A stretch of DNA of 48,955 bases from Tieghemiomyces parasiticus (lineage: Eukaryota; Kickxellomycota; Dimargaritomycetes; Dimargaritales; Dimargaritaceae). Of the stretch, positions 19,601 through 29,300 are shown one piece after another (the stretch's first letter is position 1; each line of letters starts with the position of its first letter). The position numbers and the translations under genes were made by a program. The notes under the pieces were generated by a model, which did no database searches, had not been told where the DNA came from, and saw only the letters and a program-made list of their open reading frames with translations. The stretch covers positions 1 to 48,955 of the forward strand of contig JANBPT010000272.1 of assembly GCA_027575765.1 (NCBI GenBank), in the 5' to 3' direction.

Positions 19601-20468
19601 GGATATCCTGGTTGCTGCCGTTGGTCACAATGGCCTGGATCTCACCCCGATACCCGCTATCAATAACCCCGCCCCCCAAGAGGAGTCCCTTCAGGGCCCA
19701 ACTTGATCGGAGGTGGAGCTGGAGATACGCCTCCGGGGGGGGTTCGGTCCGGATCCCTAGGGGAACCTTGGCGGTCTTCCCCGGGTACACTGTTTGGCTC
19801 TGGGTTGCGGCTAGGTCCGTGCCCGCGTCACTGGTGTGGGCCCGGCGGGGAGGAAGGGCCTTGGTGTCTAATTGAAATTGTACCACGGCGGGGTGTTGCG
19901 GTTCCGGCGGTGTGCTTCTGTGTGGACGGCTGCCCCCTTGTCCCATGGTGGGGAAACTCTCGGGACGCGTCTCCCCGTTATTGTGACTATTGTTTACGGT
20001 AAGGGCATGGTGTTTGATTGGTGCGGAGGACGCGTTGTTTACGCATTGGGTGTTGGCCTTGTGCAGTGTGTCTTTGTGGCTGGCGGGTAGGGTTACGGTA
20101 CCATGGTACCAGTCGATATTGGGGTTGTGTGCGCGGATCCACGGCTGACCTACCAGGATGTCATACTGGGGGTGTTCGAACACATAGGCGTGTAGTTGAT
20201 GGTTGTTTTCTTGCAGGGTTGCCCAACATTGGACGTATTCGTGTGTCCACATGGTGGCGTTGTTGGCTACTTTCACCGCTAATGGGGTTTTACAGCTCTG
20301 TGGTTTTAGCCCCAACCTCTGCATGCACCTTCTTGACATAAAGTCATTGGTGGACCCACTATCCAGCAAGCAACGGACAACAGTGTTGTTTATTACCATA
20401 GGGAATAGTAGGAGCGGGGCGGTAGTAGGTTCCTGAGGGGAGGTTCCCACGGTCATGGCGTAAGCCAC
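16635..20468 (-). CDS. pol: Retrotransposon Pol: protease-dUTPase-RT-RNase H-integrase
   Basis: 1277 residues from a GTG at 20468; the first ATG is four codons on. Protease: LLDSGSTNDF (34-43). dUTPase, all five motifs in order: DAGTDL (214-219), LRSSWALKG (253-261), GGVIDSGYRGE (266-276) with the catalytic Asp, GDYLVQAV (294-301), RGTQGFGST (321-329). RT: VDYRALNK (467-474) and YLDD (565-568). RNase H: TDAS (714-717), E754 and TDHKSL (780-785), but the last catalytic acid is Asn (N824 in VIANAISR, codon AAC) where relatives have ADALSR/ADAISR. Integrase: zinc finger H908, H913, C943, C946 and a D976, D1036, E1072 triad (DD35E), then a GPF motif (1206-1208). No chromodomain. The frame is -1 relative to gag and open upstream into it without an ATG, so a Gag-Pol fusion by frameshift or termination-reinitiation is likely; no classical slippery heptamer was found. 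Confidence 0.96.
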   Translation of the reverse strand: MAYAMTVGTSPQEPTTAPLLLFPMVINNTVVRCLLDSGSTNDFMSRRCMQRLGLKPQSCKTPLAVKVANNATMWTHEYVQCWATLQENNHQLHAYVFEHPQYDILVGQPWIRAHNPNIDWYHGTVTLPASHKDTLHKANTQCVNNASSAPIKHHALTVNNSHNNGETRPESFPTMGQGGSRPHRSTPPEPQHPAVVQFQLDTKALPPRRAHTSDAGTDLAATQSQTVYPGKTAKVPLGIRTEPPPEAYLQLHLRSSWALKGLLLGGGVIDSGYRGEIQAIVTNGSNQDIHIREGDYLVQAVYHTVPPVAWEKTQISQESTRGTQGFGSTDAVPAIQTMLAQQCKRALQDTRQVSYLLAVREVKPENPDPLHGIPTTVGNALAPFRTTVFGGLPPGLPPERECDHKIETTTEMPQARAPYPLPPRDLQELRSQLDEYLEKGWIRPGSSPYGAPVIFVPKKDGTRRMCVDYRALNKVTIKNRYPLPNIAESFARLAGSQIFSKIDLKTGYHQIRIHPPDVAKTAFNTRYGQYEFLVMPFGLTNAPATFQVLMNSVLQPFLDTCAMVYLDDILVFSKSVEEHARDLGRVLHALAAAKLVANLKKSEFCKESIEYLGHLISKEGVQVDPAKTRAMREYPTPRSVKQLQSFLGLTNYYRVFIPEYAEIAAPLTNQLRGKEKDLAWDKECQESFERLKSKLVEPPILVYPDFNRPFTVQTDASTVLVGAVLLQDHGKGLQPVAFLSKRLNPAQARYPVFELELFAIVHALKNWRQYLYGQKFVVQTDHKSLQFLTSVKKLTPRLYRWLEDLLEFDPEVEYLPGKRQVIANAISRALDPALNATDTLNDDWTNYLRGYLSGEEWPRGTTEYTKDKVVKEANHCRLVDGVVVRVVDGVDVAIVAPEDRAEHLKNYHDGRGHGGIKDTITRMRPFVWWPNWQKEATTYVKACPQCQTYGPNYEEQDTSRHPLDPPLSPFVRWSIDIMGPLPTTPRGNKYIITALEHATGFPVCKAVPDTVTERIVEFLYSNILCEFGRPVELLSDRGPQFLADIMGQFVARQRIHHMRTSGYHPQTNGRLERFHGSLKGMIRRVVPDPEKDWDKWLPTVLMYLRSRPSQRTGHAPFTLLYGIRMHLPGEPAQPTFDHVIDIDYQHADATPRLAAMQRLRKSEHSARLQWNQKNQQGVGHVRQYKEGDAVLVRNETGNSLEPKWYGPFRVTTVLKWNTYTLRTLCRRLTTRPVHIQRLKRCQLTPNTTHSWCLPASYRRALRGESVVPTPAVPLEGI
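16675..16686 (-). other. Polypurine tract
   Basis: On the minus strand GAGGGGGGAGAG abuts the 3' LTR exactly. This is the expected position and composition of the plus-strand DNA primer of an LTR retrotransposon. Confidence 0.9.
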
Positions 20469-20473
20469 ACCAC

Positions 20474-21517
20474 TTACAGCTCCAGGAGGGTTGGCGACGC
20501 GTCGCGAGGACAGCTCAATTCCTGGTCGTTGTACTGTCCCTGCCCGTTTCCCGACTCCTGAAGGTGATTGCGGCGCTGGGGTTTGTTACACCTGCGTGAC
20601 ACGTGACCCTTTTCGCCACAATTGTAACAGTTGCCGGTGAATGGGCGGCGTTGGTGGGGGCGTCCTTGTAGTGCGTCAACCTCCATAGGGATTACGCCCT
20701 GGCGGTGATGCCCAGTCACGTGACCACTATGGGTGCCCGTTGACGGGTTCCCCATACCCTTGCCGTACATGGCCGCATCAAAGCGTTCGGCAAACATGAC
20801 AGCCTCACCCAGGGTGGAGAAGTGTTGGGCCGCCACGTGGGCTCGAATGTTGGGCTTCAGGCCGCGAATGAATCGATCTGTGGCTTCATTGTCCGAGATT
20901 TGGCCATGCGCTGCGACGATGGAGGTCAGGTCACGTGCGTATTCCCACACGGAGCGTACCTGCGTGAGTGCTGCTAGTCGATTGCGTAGGGTGGCTTTGG
21001 TGCGGACCCCCCCATAGCGCTCCCGTAATGCGGCCACAAAATCCGTCCAGGTCACGTGAGGGTTATTGCGTTGGAGGATGTACAGCCATCCCAAGGCTTC
21101 GTTGCGTAACGCGCTGGAGGCAAGGGTGACCTTACGCGTTTCCTCGAAGATTCCCACGGCCTCACAGTACAGCTGAAACGACAACAGCCAGTACTCCACA
21201 TTCTCGCGGCGAGTCCCACTGAATTGCATCAATTGTGCCCCCGGTAGGCGCGGCATCCCCATGCTCTGATTGTTCTGGATGGAGGCCGCCAGTTGGCTTA
21301 ATGCGGCGGCTAGGTCGGGTTGCGTCGGAGGATCGGCGGCGTGATCGCCCAACCCGTAACTGCGCGGATCCATGGGTGTGTTTCGTGCGTCCATGTAAAT
21401 CTCTTCGTCGGCGGAGGTGGGTTCACTGACTGGGCTAGGTCGGCGCTCTCTGGTGGGTGTCGTGGACGAGGCGGATGACAAGGAGGTTTCGGGGTCTAGG
21501 CCGTATCCTCTTCCCAT
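20474..21517 (-). CDS. gag: Retrotransposon Gag
   Basis: 347 residues. A Ser/Pro/Glu-rich start is followed by a capsid-like retrotransposon gag region (about 95-250; FSGTRRENVEYWLLSFQLY is typical) and one CCHC zinc knuckle, C297-X2-C300-X4-H305-X4-C310, near the C terminus, which would bind RNA. The stop at 20474-20476 lies 5 nt before the first pol codon counted here, in a different frame. The leader between the 5' LTR and the start is about 120 nt. Confidence 0.93.
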   Translation of the reverse strand: MGRGYGLDPETSLSSASSTTPTRERRPSPVSEPTSADEEIYMDARNTPMDPRSYGLGDHAADPPTQPDLAAALSQLAASIQNNQSMGMPRLPGAQLMQFSGTRRENVEYWLLSFQLYCEAVGIFEETRKVTLASSALRNEALGWLYILQRNNPHVTWTDFVAALRERYGGVRTKATLRNRLAALTQVRSVWEYARDLTSIVAAHGQISDNEATDRFIRGLKPNIRAHVAAQHFSTLGEAVMFAERFDAAMYGKGMGNPSTGTHSGHVTGHHRQGVIPMEVDALQGRPHQRRPFTGNCYNCGEKGHVSRRCNKPQRRNHLQESGNGQGQYNDQELSCPRDASPTLLEL

Positions 21518-21620
21518 TCAAACTGGGTTGTTGGTCGGGTCTTGTTTGGTGGTTTTGGTTGCTTGTTGATTCGGGTTGCACGCCTACTAGCTGGTGCACC
21601 GGCGTCTTGTTGTAAACGTA

Positions 21621-21632
21621 GCTTCGCTACCA
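21621..21632 (-). other. Candidate primer-binding site
   Basis: On the minus strand TGGTAGCGAAGC begins three nucleotides inside the 5' LTR. TGGTAGCG is complementary to a tRNA 3' end reading CGCTACCA, as in the yeast initiator-Met tRNA used by Ty elements. The site also folds on itself (GTAGC / GCTAC around GAA). It does not match the neighbouring tRNA-Ser 3' end. Confidence 0.65.
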
Positions 21633-21635
21633 AAA

Positions 21636-22028
21636 TGTGGTGCTAGGCGCTGGGCGAGGGTTTTCGGTTAGGCCGTACGCGACGACGGTCTGGGCCTAAC
21701 GTCCGGAGAAAATAGTGTTGTTTACGATAACGGTTATAAGTAAATAGTATGGGATGGTTTTTGTTGACAATAGGGAAAAATAGCGATTTAATCAAACGAA
21801 TTCTGAGTAAAAGATAGGAAAATTAGCTGGCGAGCCCTTGCCTAACTGCGCGGGCTCGCTTTTATACTGGTGGCAGGAAAAAGGATCTACATCCCCCTGC
21901 ATAAGGTGCGTAACCTTAAACCTTAATCCTAGCCTTCCCCACAATGGGTTTGGCTATTATTTGTGGGTCTTCAATGTTGACATGCCCGTCAGATGCCTTC
22001 AAGAGGCACCGCGGGCGTCGGCACCACA
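21636..22028 (-). repeat. 5' LTR of the Ty3/gypsy element (393 bp)
   Basis: Equal in length to the 3' LTR and different at only two positions (C/T near 21804 and T/C near 22019). Transcription of the element starts here, on the minus strand. Confidence 0.97.
21859..21866 (-). promoter_or_regulatory. TATA box of the 5' LTR
   Basis: TATAAAAG on the minus strand, fused to a perfect 8-bp hairpin GCGAGCCC ... GGGCTCGC that spans the expected transcription start. The TATA motif also survives in the old solo LTR-A, beside a different potential hairpin (CTAGCC / GGCTAG). Confidence 0.7.
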
Positions 22029-22032
22029 ATTA
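22029..22032. repeat. Right target-site duplication, ATTA
   Basis: Matches ATTA at 16278-16281. The original target reads ATTAATATAT immediately before the tRNA gene. Confidence 0.8.
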
Positions 22033-22038
22033 ATATAT

Positions 22039-22120
22039 GTCAGTGTGCCAGAGTGGTTAATGGGTATGACTCGAAATCATATGGGCTTCGCCCGCGCAGG
22101 TTCAAATCCTGCCGCTGACG
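22039..22120 (+). tRNA. tRNA-Ser(CGA), class II, no intron
   Basis: An 82-nt cloverleaf folds completely. Acceptor stem GTCAGTG/CGCTGAC (7 bp, one T-G wobble); D stem CCA/TGG; anticodon stem TATGA/TCATA with loop CTCGAAA, so anticodon CGA reading serine UCG; long variable arm GGGC-TTC-GCCC; T stem GCAGG/CCTGC with loop TTCAAAT; discriminator G, usual for serine. The B box GGTTCAAATCC is at 22099-22109. Long variable arm, anticodon and discriminator agree. It is the probable target landmark for the retrotransposon stack. Confidence 0.96.
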
Positions 22121-22124
22121 TCCA

Positions 22125-22139
22125 TTTTTAATATTTTTT
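22125..22139 (+). terminator. RNA polymerase III terminator of tRNA-Ser
   Basis: Two T-runs, T5 at 22125-22129 and T6 at 22134-22139, directly follow the tRNA gene. Confidence 0.85.
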
Positions 22140-25100
22140 CGTACCGCTTTCAGTGGCTGATTAGGTATTAACTTTAACTGTATGATAACTAAGGACGGAG
22201 TAATGCTAGGCAAATGTAGCCAAAGAAAGGAAATTGTTAAGCGGAAGTAACCCTCAGACTTATGCTGTCGTGAGAATCCTTACGAATAGTGCGAGTACTC
22301 TGGCACAACAGTAGAAGAGGTCCTAAATTCGATACATCTACCCAGGCTACAGAAAACTTCGTGACAGACGCTTCCGACCATATTGCCACGGGTAGGCCAC
22401 CTATTAGTTCCTTTTCAAAACCCTCCGTCACCGTCAAGCGCATGACTGCCATCCTTAGACAACTAAGTGGTATAACCCGTTTTGAGTCTCGAGGACCCAG
22501 GCTTCTTCCATCTCTGATTGACCTTTACAGCATGAATGGACCAGAATAAAAACCTGCACAATATTGACATGTCCACCCTCGTTGTATTACTGGCATGTGG
22601 GTGAATGGTAAAGTGAATAAGAGGGATATGAAATGGCAGGAGGGGGTTTGGCTCGCGTCGTTCATGTTTGCTTTGCCTTCAAATCTTTGGTGTGCATGGC
22701 TGAATAATGACTCCGTAGGCAGGAAGGGCGGGGTCAGATAAACAGATCGCATTATCAGTGGGTGACTGTTGTATACTTTTGTAAAACCCGGTCCTATTGT
22801 TGTATGTTGAAGGCCGGAAATAGCGGCAATGTTGCAAAGAGGGGATGTCAAAAGAACCCGAGGGGTGGGGATAAGGAAATCCTATTTATACTGACGCGAA
22901 GTTGTTATAACAATAGGGGTGGTACAATGTACTGACAACTCGACGGCTTTGTACGTTGTTATCAGAGCCATATGGAATGTTGAATGAGCCAGCAATGAGG
23001 CACACGCTTGCGATTAGCGGATATAGCAGGTCGTGCAGACGGGCTAGAAGAAAGGAAAATGTAGCCACTGGCGCATTTCAGGGTCAGCTGGTACCATTGG
23101 CGTGTACATTCCAAAAACCACATTTTTTTTCCCAGAGGGTTCAAACCTCACTCAGCAGCAGGCGAGAAGGGGTAGACGACTTGCAGGCGCCGATGAAAAG
23201 GTATACCGATTTAGAAAGAAATGGTATATTCACTATCATGGTTGCTACAATGCTCCGATAGGGGGCATTCTGGGTGGTTTGATTACCATCCGTAACAGTA
23301 GAAAGAAGCCAGGTTGACTAAGATGTGGTTACTGCAAGAAATCTGAAATTATTGGATCTGATCAGCCAGCTAACCGGCCAAACAATCTCATCGTCATGGA
23401 TTGCCAATCACAAGGAGGAAATCGACAAGACGAGAGCCCACTTGGTGGTAAACCCCAAAAACAGAAGAGGATAAGAAGGGACGTATGATTATGAGTGAGT
23501 ACGACCCCAATTTGGTCTGACTAGCTCTCGGTCCAGTCACGCCACACGCCCCCACCGTTTATGGGAAAGTAGATTACTGCGCCACTGTTCGGATGGTTTT
23601 TTTTCGTTCATTGTATTTTATTCTCACGTCACACAGTGCCCGTGATGATCTATGCTTGCCACCCCAACAGTTGTTGCACTCAGTACGCCGTACCGTCATC
23701 AGCCAGACCTCAGAGTAAGAAATTCCCACTCCGGATGGAAAAGACGGGAGACGCATTGGGGTCTACTTGGCTAAAACGGCTCCCTTAGAAAAAAAAGATA
23801 ACCCCTTTGGTTGACCCTCTGGATTGTTGGGCACAATTTTCTCGACAATGGGCTATGAGAAATTTAAGAAACCGAACACTGTCGCCGTGCCGGTTAGTAC
23901 CGTAACTGGGTATGCTCAGCTAATTATATTTGTAGATTTTAATACCAGGACAGAATGGGCTTTGGATACCGCAACCAGCTCTGCCCGTCAGCGCTTTGTG
24001 CTACATTCTCTTTTAAGATTCTCAGTTGGGCTAAGCAGAGTGTGAATAGAGAGGAGATACCGTATGCACGGAAGCTGTATTGGTTCTCGTGTGGCCCACC
24101 GATCCAGTCGGGTAGAGCTACACGCGGCAGCGCAGTAATGCAGCTTGTAGTGAATCTGATGAAGGTACGGAGGTGCAAGAAGCGAACGAGAGCCGGGACT
24201 GCGTGTCGTCGACGTGTTCGTCAGCATTCTCACCAGCATCGCCGGATTGGGAGGGGAGGGAATACTCAGAGGGAAGTGCTATGTGGCCGCGGGTAATGGA
24301 GAGGTAGGTAGCGGTACTGCTCTAAGGAGAGAGAAAGAGAAAGTATCCGTTGGTCTAGCTTCTATCCGCAATTAAGCGCGCGGAGATCTCCTAGTGATTT
24401 CCGATGTTCGTCATGGCAAATTGACTAGACAAGGTTTACACTAGGAAGCTGACAACGTAGTCTTAATCAGATTAGTACAACGTTTGGCAATGGCGGTGCG
24501 AAGCCAACCTGCTTCCAACTCTCGGATGGCACTACTCATATCTTATGCTAATCGCATTGGGCAGTGTTCTACATCATTGCTAGCCTGTCTACGCAAACAT
24601 TTAAGTACTTGCCACCGCCTATTGCTGCTGACAGTGTAGGAGCGAATGGCAAGTCTTACCAGCATCCGCTTAAGCGCTCTTTTAGTTGAAAGCTCATTCG
24701 CGCCCGCGTCTTTTCCACTCGCTAATAGGATTGCCAAGGTCCATATGGCTGCTCAGGTTGACCATCATGCACAACCATGTCAAGCATCGCGTACCACGCT
24801 GCGGTCGGTAGCTAATCACTATTTTATCCTTACCATCATTTTTTTCTCTCACCTGCCCTCTGATGCACACATACAGGCCAGCCTTACGTCGTGGGCCCCG
24901 CGACAGCGGCGGGTCGGTAGTCAAATCAATAGAATGAACCCAATGCCTAATGCTTGGCATATGACGGCACTCCGGCGAACTTCACTCACTCTTAATGAAA
25001 AGTGCCGAGACCACGTTGCCATTGGTACTGATACTTATCCAGTATCGACGACTGACACTCGCTACATTTCAGCTCCTGCATGCCTGCCAGGTATCATTAC

Positions 25101-26390
25101 CTCCCCCCGGTTCATTAGTGAGAGAATAACTTCAAAAATCCCTGTATATGTCACTATTTTGGGTAGGTGCCTTGCCAGCCTCCCCTTAACTCTGCCACAC
25201 TCGTAATTTTGCAGCCAGTGGTTTTTTTTTACAAAAGCCCTTCTGTGTTCAGATGTAAGGGGGCGTCATTCTTGCCGTTGTTGGGTGATTGGGGAGACGA
25301 AGACGGGTGGGCAAAGGGAAGTATCAGTGGGTACGGTGCCTACCCGATATCGTTGTTAAAACCCTGCCGACAGCGTGGCTAGTTCTCTCCCAACCTTCCT
25401 GTACCCATATGCACGCAGTTTGCCTGTCCTGCTGATTATAACACCGTACATAGGTCGGCTGCTTTTCATTCATTCTTTACTAAATACCCGCGTACCAATA
25501 TCCTGGAGTTGAAAAATCGTGGACATGGGGACCTCGCTGCGTCATTGTCCGATTAGTGGGTTGGGAGACGGGGAAGGGGAAACGGAAAGCGCAGAATTTT
25601 GACGGAGTCCTGGTCGATGGCTTTTCGTTTGTGCATTAAAGGGAGGAGGCGCAGTCCGAGAATTTATCATAGCTGCAAACTTGCCGGTGCACTAATGTGT
25701 CATCTTAACGGACTGGCGGATTTGAACAACCTTGTGGACCCAGCTTAATGTATAGGGGGGCATGGCCGCAGTCCGTCATAGCTTGGTGGCGTAGTAATTC
25801 GGCTGCAAGGCGTGTCACACAGCCCAAGCATCTGGAATTACAATCGGGTCGAATTGGTATGGGTTGGTAGTAATGGCCGTTTGTCACTTCCGAAAGCTAG
25901 AAGCAAAGGGATTCGCCCCGCCGGCAGAATAAAAAGGGCATCGGACGATGTCAGTGGACCGCCCTTCTTAATTGACCGGCCTATTCATCGGCGGGGTCAA
26001 CATTAACCGGTTCGTACATGGCATTCACCCCGGTCGCCGCACAATACAGCCGCAAAATGAACAGCATTAATGGACGCACGTCCCGGAATTACCGCTGAAT
26101 GCGAGCACATAACCGCCTGTGCGCCATACCACCGAGACCACAGCCACGAACCGGTCGATGTTGAGCCAAGCGTTTCCAAATATACCGCCCATGTACTGTA
26201 CTGTGGTTCTAGACGAAAAAGGCTAAAGTAAGACCCCAGCCAGCTAGGCCCCAAGCGAGTAAGGAGGAAGAGTTTGCGCCCCCCTCCTCCAGAGCTTGGT
26301 CTGGTGGTGAACTAGGGTACAGTAGGGCAGATTAAGAGGGCGGCGGCCAGAACAAGGCCGGAGGGTCTCGGCGGGCGGAAAATCCCGATC
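22140..26390. other. Gene-free DNA
   Basis: No recognisable gene, LTR or RNA. The longest open frame is 186 codons on the plus strand (24646-25206); it has no recognised domain, no family match I can make and a Ser/Thr/Ala-rich composition, so I do not call it a gene. The rest is unremarkable mixed-composition sequence. Confidence 0.5.
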
Positions 26391-29300
26391 AATTCGTGAA
26401 GGCCCATTCATATTATTATTTTTATTTTTTTTCATCGACAGCCCGCTCTGTTTCCCTTCTTTAACGATTTACGTAACCTTTTCTCCTCCCTCTTATTACT
26501 TATAGCCTGACTATTGCCATTTACCTCCCTCCTGGTACCACTGCGACCGGCCAGACAAAGCGGCGGATGATATGGCTACTGGGTGGGGTGATCGTGGTTT
26601 CGGTGGCGCCAAATTACTAATGTAGTGGCGTCGGTCAAGCCCGGCGGGCAGAGTTGAGTAAACATCGGAAATGAGATGTTGGGGTGAAAGAAATAGAGTG
26701 GAAGACCATCGGTTCTAATGGTTTAGAGTAATGATGAGGAGGGTGATGGAAAGGGGCGGTTACCCCCGGCACGTACAATGTTTTCGGGCCTCGGACCCGA
26801 ATGGCAGTGGATTGGGAAAGAACAAGCGGAGAAAGCAAGTGAGTGAGGGGCACTTTCTGCAAGCTGACCCCATCTGACACCCTCCCCCAACAAAAAAAAC
26901 AAAAACAAAAACCGGTCGGGTTCCCAACCGGATAGTCCGCCTTGATAATTCAGTACGAGCCTAGGGAGCTTCGCCGAGAGCACCGGCTTGACTGGGGTCA
27001 AGGTGGAAGAAGGCTGGTGATGAAAGAGAGACGCGATAACGTTAGACGACAGGCTGGCCAGCAGTCCTTTCCCTACCCACCCCCACAGTCGGCACCAGCC
27101 GCGCGGGGTACACATACCTGAGAATTAATCCTACGGAGACTTACACTAACAATAATAGGTGAGTACGACGGCCGAAGCGCGCCTTGGCCCGCTCCGTGTT
27201 TCAGTGCACTATCCATCGAAGGACACGAGACTCACAGGCTGGCTAACCGTTAGGTAACGCTTGGGCACTTGGCAAGAAGGAGCACGGGGTGGGAGGAAGG
27301 GTTTGCTACAGATTCTCCGCTGACAAGAGTCGATAACATCCCATTCCTCTTAATTCGCGTCCTTCACGCGCTGTCTGCACAGGGATTAGCGATAGAAACT
27401 TATGCTCACCTCCAGTGTATTTATTTTTATGCGTTTGGCGGTGGGTTGCCGTTGAAATGGGACACTTCTGCAAAGCTCGATAGACCAGGGTCCGACGGGC
27501 GGGCAATGGCAGCGGTGGCTGCCAGGGCAAAGTCATTGGTTAACTCCCAATCACAATCTACCACTTTCATGTGGAGAGTGATTGGGAGTGGTGAGTGGGT
27601 TGCGTGAGGTGAGGCGAAGCCAGAGTTCCCCTACGGTTCGTAACACGCACTCATACGACAAAGACTCCGCCCCAAGGGTCGCCACGTTGAATACTGCCGG
27701 TGCTCTACAAAATCTCGAATTACAGGGTTGGCCGCCGCCGTTATCCTCAACGTATCCCAAGCATTGAATGCACCGCACCGGCTACGAATTCGCCATGCCA
27801 GTCTATGACTTTGCCCCTCACCACCCCCCTTTCTATTTGGCTGCCGAATTGGGTCAAACGTGAAAGTTTTTTTTTTGGTTGCTTTGTTTCCTTCAACTCG
27901 ACAGCATCCCCTCCCCCTTAGCCATGCGTTGCGCCCGACCCTGTTCTGCGCGCATGACATCCTCCTGCTTGGTTTGTGTCACTCTTGGACGAGGCACGTA
28001 CGCACGAGCGGATGAGTTGGCACCCGTCGGGCCAGGGGTCCATAGTATAGGGTGACAGATTTAGATATTGCACTTGTAGTGGGTTTTATGAAGCGAGGCT
28101 GTGGAATCTAACCTACCCAATGGCAGCTGGTCGAGGGGTTGCTCTGAATGGCCTTCGTCCAACCCGTCTAGTCGTGCACAACACTCGGCCCTCAAAACAA
28201 GAAATAATTGATGGTAAGGATGGGTTGGCTAGGGCAGCCCATGCATGGCGTGAGCCACTCCTCCAAAATATAAAATGGGTGTTAATAGCACAACCAGGTA
28301 GGCGGGAAGGGGCGAAATGCTGACCCAAATGTCGCTGTTGGCAGCCCGCAAAAAATAAAACACTTACTCGGGTCTACCGGTCCAGTGCGGGTAGCATGCT
28401 GCACCTGCACTGTCTGGTGGCAAATTCACCGGTCATCCTCGTTGTTATGAGCTAGCAACAGGCGATAGTGTACCACATCATGTAGGTGCACAGGCTGGAG
28501 GGATGATAGGCCTTCGCCAGTAAGGTATTCAACATCAAGTGTTGATACTGTACAGACGTCAGTGGGCCAGTAGGGCATTGTTGGGTTAGTGTATGGTACA
28601 GGGATACTGTTTGAGGGACTGGCAAGCTGTGGGGATCAAGATATGAAGCGACTGCAAGAGGTATGCGTGTGTATACATGGGTGGGTACGCGAGGCGGAAG
28701 TAAGCGATGGTGATGAGGATTCCATCCCCCCCAAAAAAAGCTTTCCTGGGTTTCAACCCTTGTCATTGATTGGTCGGCCGGTTTGGAATCACCGCTATTT
28801 TCCAACCTTCCGCTCATCGATTTAATTCCACCGTTCTCCGATTTCACCCTCTCCTGGTACTCATTATCACTGCCTGGTTTCCCTGGGCGATGGGTGTGGC
28901 CGCTCTCGTAGTATGGAAGATGGGATCCTCGTTGTAAGGTACAAGTCGCAGCGATGAATGAAAGATAATCTGACCCGTTACCCTTACGAAATCAGCCGTA
29001 GATTATAGAATGACCACCAGCGTCACCACTAACTTGTGCAGACGCCACGGCATGATTAACAATTACGGTTGGGCAAAGAATAGGGAGGTGAGCACTTGAA
29101 CAGGCGCTGCAGGCAAGAAGTGGAAGGCGGCAACCTAAGGTAGTAAAGTGATCCAGGATCGTCTATGGAAGGATTCCCAGCCGGCTGGCTAGCGCCATCA
29201 TCAGCATCACCGTCGTACGTGCAGCGGACAGGCAAATGAACGGGCGGACGCGGGTCAGCCACTCAACGTCCTTCTCAACTGCCTTTAGAGCCCTATGGAC

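Larger units (their letters stand above)
16282..22028 (-). mobile_element. Complete Ty3/gypsy LTR retrotransposon with dUTPase domain
   Basis: A 5.7-kb element transcribed on the minus strand: 5' LTR (21636-22028), primer-binding site, gag, pol, polypurine tract, 3' LTR (16282-16674). Order within pol is protease, dUTPase, reverse transcriptase, RNase H, integrase, i.e. Ty3/gypsy (Metaviridae) order with an added dUTPase. Both long frames are intact. The LTRs differ at only two positions that I can find (near 16450 and 16665), so the insertion is recent. ATTA flanks both ends. It lies 10 bp upstream of a tRNA-Ser gene and points away from it. Confidence 0.97.

Noticed and set aside
23140..23160. 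GAGGGTTCAAACCTC resembling a T arm
   Set aside because: No matching tRNA body upstream; only this arm folds.
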